A stretch of DNA of 19,083 nt from the NCBI GenBank assembly GCA_018398765.1, contig JAHBMJ010002411.1, positions 1 to 19,083 on the forward strand, written 5' to 3'. This document shows, piece by piece, positions 11,286 through 18,246 of the stretch. The number at the start of each line of letters is the position of its first letter. The first letter of the stretch is position 1. The DNA is from Chromera velia. Its lineage: Eukaryota; Sar; Chromeraceae. The translations under genes and the position numbers were made by a program. A model generated the notes under the pieces. The model was not told the DNA's origin. It made no database searches and saw only the letters and a list, made by a program, of their open reading frames with translations.

Positions 11286-14200
11286 CCTGGCGACTTTCCT
11301 TGCACATCTTTCTCTCAATTTTGAGAAAAATCTTTGACAACACTCGAGTTCTGGCAGCTCTCCCTACACTCGCTCAAGTTTGATGGATGCACAGACCCTC
11401 CCTGTTGAACGGCCTCCTTCCGCTCACAGAGCGCGTGCATTCGCTTCGCTTGATCGTCTTCACCACACAGAACAACAACAAACGCTATCCCTTCTCTTCT
11501 GCTTGTCGGACGTCTTGACTGAGTGCTTGCAGTACACTGGCAACACAATTGACAAACGGACAGACAGACAGACAGAAGGACGGACGGACCGTCACGGTCT
11601 TCTTCCTTCTTCGAAAAGTCGGCCAGGGCCTTCACCTTGGCTGCACGGAACCATGCAGAGACGCAGAGCACTCTCTCAATAAATCACTTTTCCTTTTCTG
11701 AAAGACATTCTTAGTAGGCTGGCAGCACTGCAGCTTGGCAAGAAAGAAGACGGGCGGAGAGGGAGCGACAGGGAAGGGAAGGGAAGGACTTTCCTGTCGC
11801 AACGAGGGGGGGCACGCGGAAGAGAGAGAGAGAGAGAAGGGACATGTATCTATCGGACCTCCTCCCCTCCCTCCGTCTGCAGCAGCAACGGAAGAGAAGG
11901 GAAGGGTGGAAGGAAATGGTCATGTCCAAGAGGAACTACAGCAGTTGCAAGGCCAACGTAACGTGGGAGGAAAAGAAAGGCCGACGTAACGTGGGAGGAA
12001 AAGAAAGGCCAACGTAACGTGGGAGGAAAAGAAAGGCCAACGTAACGTGGGAGGAAAAGAAAGGCCAACGTAACGTGGGAGGAAAAGAAAAGAATCTTTG
12101 GGGGAGGCAAATGCAGATGAAGAGGAAAAGGACGGGCAGAAAAGGAAGAAAGAGAAAGAGAAAGAGAGCGAAGTGACCAGAAAGTGGGAAGGCTCCCTGA
12201 CTTCCTTCCGCCCTCTCCACTCTCCCACCCACTCACGCACTGACGTTTGCTGCTCTCCCGCGCCTTCTCCCTCTGACGGTCCCACAGAGCCTGTTGGTTC
12301 GCATCTGCACTCACTCATTCAGTCACTCACTCCCTTACTTGCCCATTTAGAGAGAGTGTGGGGGCATTTCGAGAGAAAGATGGATGGGCATAATTCCTTC
12401 CTTCTTTCCGTACTTACTTACTTCTTGACTACATGCCCCCCCCCTTTTTGGAAGAACCAGTGGATGAACCCTTCCAGTGAGATGGTCGAATGGAAACAAA
12501 CGGGTAGAGAAAGAAAGAGGTAGTGGAAGGACCGCCGGGACAACACCCCACACAGGCAGGGTCAAATCCTTTCCTTTCCTCTCTTATTCTATTTTGTCTT
12601 CTTCTTGGTTGTGCTTGCGTGCGGGTGGGTGGGTGAGTGAACTCAACAACCAGAGAAAAGCGAAGAGAAGAGAAACGAGAGAAAAGGAGCCAAATCAATG
12701 AATGAATGAATGAATGAATGAATGACTGAATAAAGGTTGAAAGTTTCTTCCTGGAGTAAGTGATTCCTACGCTGAAGATATTAAATAAATGAAAATGTAC
12801 AGACGCGGAGAGAAAGACACCACACACAGGGCGTTCCAACGGACCGGTGATCACGCAGCACTACCACACGCAGACAGGCAGATAGACGAATGAAAGCAGA
12901 CAGAAAGACCTAGGGTTCACGAGTCGAAAAGCCTACCGACCCCCCCGCCCCACTCACCCACCCATAAGACGATCATCGAATTGAGCAATCGGGGCGCGAA
13001 CTTCCTCCCTGCACCCACCCAGAGAGAGGGAAGGAAGGGGAAGCAGAGACAGACGGCAATTAGATGGCGGTTAGTTGTTACGGTGGGTGTTGCACAAATC
13101 GGTTAAATAACTTTTCGGCAGACACGCAGATCGATGGAAAAAAAAAAAAGTTCTCTTCATTCAACTTGCATCATCTGTCTGTAGATTCTCCCCCCCTTTT
13201 TTTTTCGCGCCGTCAGTCGGGAGTCCCCATTTCGATCCAAAATCAACAAGCAACCCCTTGCAATCCATGTGAGAAAAAAAGAAACCAACCAGCTCCAAGT
13301 CCCTAGGTCTCTATCAAAACCTATTCAAGTCGAGCGAACTGAACGTTGCGTCAGTCACGCATTCATTCATTGTCTTCCTATCTGACTGACTGACTCAAAG
13401 TCGGTCACGGGAGGCGGAGGCGCGCGGGCCCCCCCTCTCCCCCCGCCTCCACCTCCACCTCCACCGCCAGCATTTCCCATCGGCGCCCCCGCCCCTCCAC
13501 CTCCCCCCTGGTCCATGAACAACGAGACGGCTGGCTCCAGTGCGTTGTTGGTCATCTGAAGGAGAAGGGAGCGAGAACGTGAGTGAGTCAGGGGTGTTGT
13601 GTTTGTTGGGGGATGGATGAAGAAAGGAAAGCGTGGAGGACCCCAGTTGCTCGCTTCTTGTGGACGGACTTGAACTAGTGGTACGCGATACATTCATTTG
13701 CGCGCAACAAAACAGCAATATGCTCATGCTTCCGGCAAGAAACAACCATTGAAGGACCCAATCCGCTTCTTTTGGAGGCCGAACATGCCTCCGGACCATC
13801 AAAGAGTCACACAGGGGCGAGCAGGCACTAGAGCAGAGCGAGCTAAAGAAAGGAAAATGACAGAAGTGCTCCACAGAAAGAAAAGCACGAGCAATCTGAC
13901 GGAAAGAAACAGAAGAAGACGGGAACAGCGTCTGTTGAGCAAAACGGAATGAATTGATTCCTCCAGCTGCTTCCCCTGCCTGTCTGCTTCAATGCTGCTC
14001 TTTCTTCCCCGCCCCCTTTCTGCATCTCTCTCTGATTTCCCACTATACGTAGACCTACCGAGAGATAAAACTTTGCTGTCTCGATATCCGTCCCTGCAAG
14101 AAGAACAAACCCCCGGGGGAAGGCGAACGGAAGAAGAGGCGCAACGTGCAATCAGAGGTAGCGAAAAAGATGCTGTAACTGGTGTCACTGGAGAGTCTTT

Positions 14201-14455
14201 TGTTGAGGCCTGTCGGGCTGAAATGGAACGAAAAGCGCTGCAGATTCAAGTGGAGCTCGGATATATTGGACGCTTGTTCTCCTGTCCCTCTCCCTTTCTG
14301 TCACCTCAAGAAAGCTCCTCCTCATCACACTTGATATCGCATGATGGTCTTTGTACCCTCACGGGTCTCGATGGACCTATGGACAGCCTCCAGTGGACAG
14401 GATAGGACTGACCAGTGATGGCGGAAAACTGGGCAATTGCTTCTGAGGGGTCCAT
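5154..14455 (-). CDS. UBXN7-like: UBA-UAS-UBX domain protein, UBXN7/Ubx5-type Cdc48/p97 adaptor (14 exons, 404 aa)
   Basis: Exons in transcript order: 14413-14455, 14059-14093, 13387-13555, 12245-12304, 11590-11640, 10750-10817, 9625-9702, 8851-8967, 8471-8513, 7837-7899, 7334-7383, 6600-6783, 5843-6027, 5154-5222. All introns are GT-AG, phases agree, and the total is 1,215 nt. The ATG context is CACAACAATGG. Domains: UBA (about 4-44; AQFSAITG in helix 1, NNALEPAVSLFMD in helix 3), Gly-rich linker (43-69), charged helix (84-119), thioredoxin-like UAS (about 120-259; GKWVLVHIHV, RRDTWKDD, FVFW, LDPRTGRKVKEW), Ala/Ser/Pro-rich linker (264-318), UBX (about 325-404). In this family UBA binds ubiquitin and UBX recruits Cdc48/p97 for protein extraction and degradation. 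Residue spacing matches UBXN7 across UBA and UAS. The UBX loop that normally reads FPR is VPPQKK. No UIM was seen. A 30-codon in-frame cassette exon at 6994-7083 is possible. Confidence 0.9.
5380..5439. repeat. Perfect 30-bp tandem duplication
   Basis: Two adjacent identical 30-bp units (5380-5409 and 5410-5439) begin AAGGGAATTG and end GTCGTCTGT. They lie in the last intron (5223-5842) of the UBX gene. The unit is not a simple microsatellite, and perfect identity points to a recent duplication. Confidence 0.95.
5752..5783. repeat. (CCCT)n tract
   Basis: About seven CCCT units on the plus strand, read as AGGG on the sense strand of the UBX gene, inside its last intron about 60 nt downstream of the 5842 donor. 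The G-rich sense strand could fold as a G-quadruplex in RNA, which is inference. Confidence 0.9.
6162..6262. repeat. Interrupted (TG)n microsatellite
   Basis: About 100 bp of TG dinucleotides with TTTG and TC interruptions on the plus strand, hence CA-rich on the UBX gene sense strand. It lies in the intron between the low-complexity linker exon (6600-6783) and the UBX exon (5843-6027). Confidence 0.95.
6446..6567. repeat. Dispersed 122-bp repeat, copy A
   Basis: This 122-bp segment reappears at 10455-10576 in the same orientation with about nine mismatches and no length change. It starts in GACA-type repeats and ends in GGGCAGGGGGCCCG. Copy A is in the UBX gene intron that starts at 6599, only 32 nt from the donor. 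It has no open frame of interest and no visible target-site duplication or terminal inverted repeat. Confidence 0.92.
7287..7312. repeat. (CA)n microsatellite next to a donor
   Basis: Uninterrupted CA on the plus strand, therefore TG on the UBX gene sense strand. It begins about 21 nt inside the intron whose donor is at 7333. That donor region reads GTCGGTCTGTG, so the intron start grades from four-base GT units into pure TG. Confidence 0.95.
7451..7484. repeat. (GGAA)n microsatellite
   Basis: Seven to eight GGAA units on the plus strand (TTCC on the UBX gene sense strand), in the intron between exons 7837-7899 and 7334-7383. Pyrimidine-rich on the sense strand. Confidence 0.9.
7754..7836. 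repeat. 36-bp tandem repeat directly abutting a splice donor
   Basis: Two 36-bp units (from 7754 and from 7790) each combine GACTGTCTCACTGACGC, an ACGCATC segment and a run of GACT. The right end continues as pure GACT to 7836, which is the first base of the intron on the minus strand. On the sense strand the intron therefore begins with four to five consecutive GTCA units. The donor is the first unit of the array. Confidence 0.93.
7952..8032. repeat. Compound (GT)n-(GA)n-(GT)n microsatellite
   Basis: TG repeats, then GA repeats, then TG with TATG interruptions, in the UBX gene intron 7900-8470. No coding signal. Confidence 0.93.
8072..8101. repeat. (CATC)n microsatellite
   Basis: About seven CATC units (GATG on the UBX gene sense strand) in the intron 7900-8470. 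Confidence 0.93.
8514..8550. repeat. (CA)n tract forming the region before a splice acceptor
   Basis: On the UBX gene sense strand this reads as (TG)n followed by GCGCGCGCAG, which is the acceptor for the exon starting at 8513. The 3' splice site is thus preceded by alternating TG and CG rather than by a pyrimidine tract. Confidence 0.9.
8979..9049. repeat. Long (CA)n microsatellite just upstream of a UAS exon
   Basis: About 70 bp of nearly pure CA on the plus strand, so (TG)n on the UBX gene sense strand, ending in GTGTGTGCAG, the acceptor at 8968-8969. As at 8514-8550, a UG tract occupies the place of the pyrimidine tract. Confidence 0.93.
9757..9811. repeat. (GAGC)n-(GA)n purine tract
   Basis: GAGC units pass into GA repeats on the plus strand. 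The tract is in the UBX gene intron 9703-10749, about 55 nt upstream of the acceptor at 9703-9704 on the sense strand, where it is pyrimidine-rich (CT). Confidence 0.9.
9971..10036. repeat. (CT)n-(GT)n compound microsatellite
   Basis: CT repeats switch abruptly to GT repeats inside the UBX gene intron 9703-10749. No coding signal in the surrounding 300 bases. Confidence 0.93.
10187..10284. repeat. (TTCC)n and (GT)n microsatellites
   Basis: Six to seven TTCC units are followed, after about 26 bp, by about 44 bp of GT repeats. Both are in the UBX gene intron 9703-10749. A (CATC)n run and an (AAGG)n run follow at about 10331-10380. Confidence 0.9.
10455..10576. repeat. Dispersed 122-bp repeat, copy B
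   Basis: Second copy of the segment at 6446-6567, same length and orientation, roughly 93% identical by eye. It sits in a different intron of the same UBX gene, 173 nt from the donor at 10749. Both host introns start GTCTGTCTG. Confidence 0.92.
10990..11023. repeat. (GGCA)n microsatellite
   Basis: About eight GGCA units (TGCC on the UBX gene sense strand) in the intron 10818-11589. Confidence 0.9.
11252..11282. repeat. (GA)n microsatellite
   Basis: Pure GA on the plus strand (TC on the sense strand) in the UBX gene intron 10818-11589. The flanking 11040-11250 contains an imperfect inverted pair (ATCCTGTCAAGATT around 11204-11217 facing TTAATTCTTGACAG just before it) but nothing else that I can name. 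Confidence 0.9.
11949..12088. repeat. 28-bp minisatellite, five copies
   Basis: Five head-to-tail 28-bp units, each with AACGTAACGTGGGAGG preceded by AAGGCC. Unit 2 differs by A to G (GACGT). They are otherwise identical, which implies recent expansion. The array lies in the UBX gene intron 11641-12244. Each unit carries two ACGT palindromes 5 bp apart. Confidence 0.96.
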
Positions 14456-15206
14456 TGTTGTGTCTTTTCTTCTTCGTCCTTTTTCTCCGTGCGTTTCCTC
14501 TTTGCCTTTTCTCTTTTACCCTCCACCCTAAGTTAAGACAATCGCGGAAAGAGCTTCTGAGGATTCGCGAAGAAGTGAAGCCACAAGCGAAGGCAACGAA
14601 AATCAAACGTAAGACGACGGAAAGTAGCTGCAGATCCTGCTGCTTCTTTACAACTTTCCAAATCCGAAACACCGCAACAGGAAAACCGTTCGGTGGTTTT
14701 CCAATGTTGTGTTTCGTTGAAGGTCGTTCGATGGAGTGATCCAGACAGTGTCACAGTGAAGGATGAACAGCCAGCCTGGCTGATTTGCTGGCTGACTACA
14801 GACCTAGCTATACCAGCTGGCTGAAGAACGACATAGAACGACACGCGTGCAGCTCGAATGGCCCCGAAAAGCGAAGCGGGGGGCATCGGGGGGCACTTTC
14901 CAAATCTTTCCAAACAATTTGCATGGACAAAAAATTGCAAAGGCTCAAGGATTCTCAAGGTGACTCAAAATGGTCGAGTACGTCAACCTTCTTTTTCCTT
15001 GGTGTCAGTTGCACAAGGCGAGAAGAGTTGTCAACACGACGAGCTTTCAACGTGCAGAAGAGGCAGGTGAAGGGCTTTCGAGATTGAATGACCTTTTGAC
15101 GCAGCAATGCGAGGTCCCAAATCTCTTTAAAACCATATTCGTTTTTAGTGGCCAGCACGCGTCCCCTGTGCCTTTTCTCTGCTCTCTCAAATCAAAACGA
15201 AGAAGG
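14456..15206. promoter_or_regulatory. Divergent intergenic region between the UBX and CELF-type genes
   Basis: The UBX gene start codon (minus, 14455) and the CELF-type gene start (plus, 15207, or 14970 as an alternative) point away from each other, so promoters and 5' UTRs of both must lie here unless more upstream exons exist. The stretch is free of microsatellites, unlike the introns. A cluster of CTGGCTG-type repeats with CAGCTGG occurs at 14770-14825, and TATACCAGC is at 14810. Several partly open frames exist on both strands, but none gives a recognisable protein or a plausible splice pair. Confidence 0.55.
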
Positions 15207-16042
15207 ATGGAGAAACCTCAACTCGGTGCTCCTGGGACAAACTCTGGGTGCTCCCAGTGTGATGTTCTGCGCAGTCATATCCGCTTCCTTCTGGCAGAAA
15301 ATAATAGTTTGAGGGCTCACTTTTTCGGCCAAGCAAACGCCATCGTTAGCCGCCCTGCTCACACCCTTCCAGCATCTCACCATGCCCAGCGGCCATGTGC
15401 CACCCCTGTCACCACACGGCAGGCGCTTGAGGCGTCCCCCCCACCCGGATTCCCCAACGAGTGGGCGCAGCAGGCTGACCCCTACAGCCGTGCTCAAGGA
15501 GACGTGCTTTCGCCTTCCTACCCGTATGAAATCCCGCCCCCAATGCAGCCAAACTACCGTCAGACTCCCCCCTCCACTTCTGAGACACACCCAACCTACC
15601 AGACAGACCATTTTACCCAGCAGGGAAGAGAGAGAGCCGTGGAACGTTCGGTGCTCTCGGTGAACACGAACGTCGGAGAGAGCGTCTCGATGGAAGGCTC
15701 GGGATCTCTCTCCGTGCAGGGGTCAGCGGGTTCCTTCTCCGGTCAGCAGTCACCTGCTCCTATGGAGCAGCAAGACGTCCACGCCCACAGAGAACCTGAG
15801 AACGCGCAGACGCAGCAGGTGCAGGAGCAAACACCGACGCCCGCAGTGAAAGTAGAGGCCCCACCGGGGGAACCGTCGGAGGACTTCATCGAGAACATCC
15901 ACGGGTCCAACCTCTTCGTCTTCCACCTGCCGAGCTACTGGAATGATGACGACCTGCAGATGGTTCGTGACTCTGACTCTTTCTTTCTCGCTGCCTATCT
16001 CTCCGTCACTCTGTCGGTTTGCGCGTTTGTATGACTGTGTGT

Positions 16043-16076
<34 letters not shown>

Positions 16077-16846
16077 TTGTGTGTGACCTTCAAGTTTATC
16101 AGGTGAAAGGCCGCGCCCGTGCAGCCGTGACTGTGCCTGTGCTTAAAGGATTGTGTGGGTTCGTCTTTACATGGGGGATGCTTCCTTTTTGGCAAAATTC
16201 AAATGACATCCAGACCGTCAGACAACCGGCCCTTTGCTCAGTGTGTCTTCTCCCTCTCTGCATGTTTGTGTTTCTGTATGTTGGTGGTTGCATGGGTCTT
16301 CCTTCTGATTGCGTCCCACCCGCTGCATTGCAGCACTTCCGGACGTTCGGTGCCATCAAAAGTGCAATCGTTGCGAAGGAGGCAGAGACGGGAAGGAAGA
16401 AGGGGTTCGGGTTCGTGTGCTTCGAGGAGCCTTCCAGCGCACTTGAGGCCATCGCAGGAATGAACGGATACGCAGTGGGAGGGAAAAGACTGTCGGTGCA
16501 ACTGAAACAGTCCACCATGCGCAAAAGGATTACAGCAGCCCCGCCTCCCACGGCCAGCCCACCCACCAGCATGTGAGTGAACTCATGCTCGTGCGTTTGC
16601 GCTTTCTTTTCGTGGGCCTGAATTCGATTCTTCATTTTGGTCTCACTTGAGTTTTCCAATCGTCTCTTTTCCCTTCAATTTCAACCAGAAGGCACAAGCA
16701 GGCCTACCTCCAAGTGCGTCTGCGCGTGCGTGTGTGTGCGTGAGTGAGTGAGGGAGTGAGTGAGTGAGTGGGTGAGTGTGTGTGTGTGTGTGTGTGTGCA
16801 TGTGTGTGTGCATGTGTGTGTGCATGTGTGTGTGCATGTGTGTGTG

Positions 16847-16884
<38 letters not shown>

Positions 16885-17148
16885 CGTGTATGTGTCTGTG
16901 TATGTGTACGCGTGTTTGTGTGTATGTGTGTGTGTGCGTGTGTCTGTGTGTGTTGCAGGGAAAGAGAGACGAGAGAGAGTTCGCTGACGTCCACAAGAGT
17001 GCAACAGCAACAGCAGCAGCAGCCTGCTCCTCTGCCAGCGTGCGATGCGAGTGCAGGGCTCCACCAGAACTATCCTCGTGCAGGAGGCGCAGGGGGATCC
17101 AGGTGTGGGTCCTGTCAGTGCAGGTGTGGAGCTATCGCGATAATCTAG
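15207..17148 (+). CDS. CELF-like: CELF/Bruno-type single-RRM RNA-binding protein (three exons, 394 aa)
   Basis: Exons 15207-15962, 16334-16572 and 16959-17148 (introns phase 0 and phase 2; donors GTTCGT and GTGAGT; both acceptors TTGCAG). The single RRM (about 234-311) has RNP2 LFVFHL, the linker DDDLQM-HFRTFG that spans intron 1, and RNP1 KGFGFVCF at 275-282. It ends in MNGYAVGGKRLSVQLK, which closely resembles the third RRM of CELF/Bruno/CUG-BP proteins. These bind GU-rich RNA and control splicing, translation or decay. The N-terminus has a CSQC motif (15-18) and a short Leu/Asn helix (20-40), then about 190 residues rich in Pro, Gln and Ser. The C-terminus has Q7 (347-353) and a Cys/Gly-rich tail. 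Animal CELFs have three RRMs, but only the last is present here. An in-frame ATG at 14970 would add 79 residues. I prefer 15207 because protein-like low-complexity sequence begins there, but the choice is open. Confidence 0.9.
16047..16077 (+). repeat. (GT)n tract in intron 1 of the CELF-type gene
   Basis: About 30 nt of GT on the sense strand, roughly 85 nt after the 15963 donor. GU-rich RNA is the known ligand class of CELF proteins, so this is a candidate cis element. The regulatory role is inference. Confidence 0.93.
16713..16955 (+). repeat. GU-rich array with five GCATG cores in intron 2 of the CELF-type gene
   Basis: GTGC/GAGT repeats (16713-16776) pass into pure GT, then into a 12-bp period of GCATG plus GTGTGTG at 16798, 16810, 16822, 16834 and 16846, then GT with ACGCG interruptions. 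The tract runs to within a few bases of the acceptor TTGCAG at 16958, so the region before the acceptor is UG-rich rather than pyrimidine-rich. Confidence 0.93.
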
Positions 17149-17743
17149 ACTGAGGAGGCATGCTGATGTGTCCTTTCTTCCTTCTTTCTTTCCTTTCGTG
17201 TGCCTTGGGACAGAAGTTTGGCTGGACGGGCGAATGCGCAACGATCATTCTGTCGAACGATCGTTGTGTTGTTTCATTAAAGTTATTCCCCCCCCCCCGT
17301 CTCCCTCTCTGTCTCTGTTGATCGGATTGTCATTCCCTTCATCAAGGCCTCCCACCCTCCCTCCCTTCCTCCTTTGGGTGTTGAGCGGTGGAAGGAACGA
17401 TGGATGAAGATGTCCCTCCCGTGCACGTATGTGCGTGCATTTCCATATCAGTGAAGATTCGGTATTAACAACGACATGGGACAGTTCCGACTGTCCTCGA
17501 CTCCATGGAGAATGATTGGCAGTACTGCATGGAGGGAAGGAGAGAGGGAAGGCGCTTTGAGGAAGTGCCTGTCAGTCAATGGTGACCCAGCGGCTCTCTC
17601 TGGATCGTTGGTGGACTTTTTGTTTGTTCGTTCGTTCGTTTGAATATTGCGTCTGTGTCAAAGGGCGGGTGGGGAGCAGGGATGGGTGGATGGTCGATCG
17701 GGCAGGGCAATTTGCAGTGAGTGAATGAATGAATGAATGAGTA
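17149..17743. other. 3' flank of the CELF-type gene, no further gene seen
   Basis: It should contain the 3' UTR of the CELF-type gene. ATTAAA at 17276-17281 is a possible poly(A) signal about 130 nt after the stop. A near-palindrome (AACGATCATT... and GAACGATCGTT) lies at 17239-17265, followed by a run of C at 17288-17297. No ORF with protein-like composition or good splice sites was found. Confidence 0.5.
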
Positions 17744-18246
17744 TCAGCATAACTGCATGCGTGTGTGTTTTTTGCTTCGGCTCGGCTTCGGCTCCTGGGA
17801 GGGAGAGGGGCGGCGGTGTGGTAAGAGAGTGCTGAGTTCGAGGAAACACGCCCATAATGCATGCAATCAAGTAAGAAAGATCAATCGAAGGAAGGAAGGA
17901 ATGAAGTGTCTGTCTGCTTACGTGAGGTCGGTCGAGCCTGGGAGCGAATTTGAATGTCTGACTGACTGTCTGACAGACTGACTAACCACTGACTGAATGA
18001 ATGACAGACTGACAGACTGAATGAATGGCAGACTGACAGACTGAATGAATGACAGACTGACAGACTGAATAAATGACAGACTGACTGACAGTCAAATGAG
18101 GAACGGAATCGGCTGACCTTGGTCTGTCTTTCTTTGCTTCCTTCTTTTTGCGTGCTGCCTGCCTGACCTCCCACCAGCTTCATGAATTGATCCTGGATGC
18201 CTTCTTCATGTGTCGATAGGGAGGGCCTTTTGGCTGTTTGTTGCAT
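17744..18246 (-). CDS. Candidate small two-exon protein of unknown function (about 59 aa)
   Basis: Exon 18118-18246 begins ATGCAACAAACAG and encodes 43 residues including THEEGIQDQFMKLVGGQ, a charged, protein-like stretch. It is followed by donor GTCAGC and an intron that runs straight into GTCAGT/GTCTGT repeats, the pattern seen at donors of the UBX gene. A phase-matched terminal exon 17744-17794 after acceptor CCCAG adds 16 mostly basic residues (EPKPSRSKKHTRMQLC) and a stop. I recognise no family. The first exon could instead start at an acceptor at 18234 and be an internal exon of a larger minus-strand gene entering from the right. The terminal exon is especially uncertain because its acceptor lacks the GCAG motif. 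Confidence 0.3.
17957..18093. repeat. GACTGACA/GAATGAAT repeat cluster
   Basis: Three units of about 24 bp (from 18003, 18028 and 18051) combine GACAGACTGACAGACTG with AATGAAT, flanked by GACT runs. On the minus strand this is a string of GTCAGTCTGTC beginning about 25 nt after the candidate donor at 18117. Confidence 0.9.

Noticed and set aside
11850-12314. Minus-strand open frame with repeated FPPTLRWPFFSSHVTLAF-like segments
   Set aside because: It is a translation of the 28-bp minisatellite. Only the 60 bases at 12245-12304 fit as a real exon, and in that same frame the rest is intron.
13992-14405. A plus-strand open frame (138 codons) with charged, protein-like composition
   Set aside because: It overlaps UBX exon 2 and intron 1 on the opposite strand, where the minus-strand reading gives an exact UBA match. 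No family was recognised on the plus strand.
14437-14822. Two plus-strand open frames that could join through a 25-nt GT-AG segment at about 14611-14635
   Set aside because: The intron would be implausibly short compared with the others here (319 nt or more), the product has no recognisable domain, and the stretch overlaps the UBX start exon antisense.
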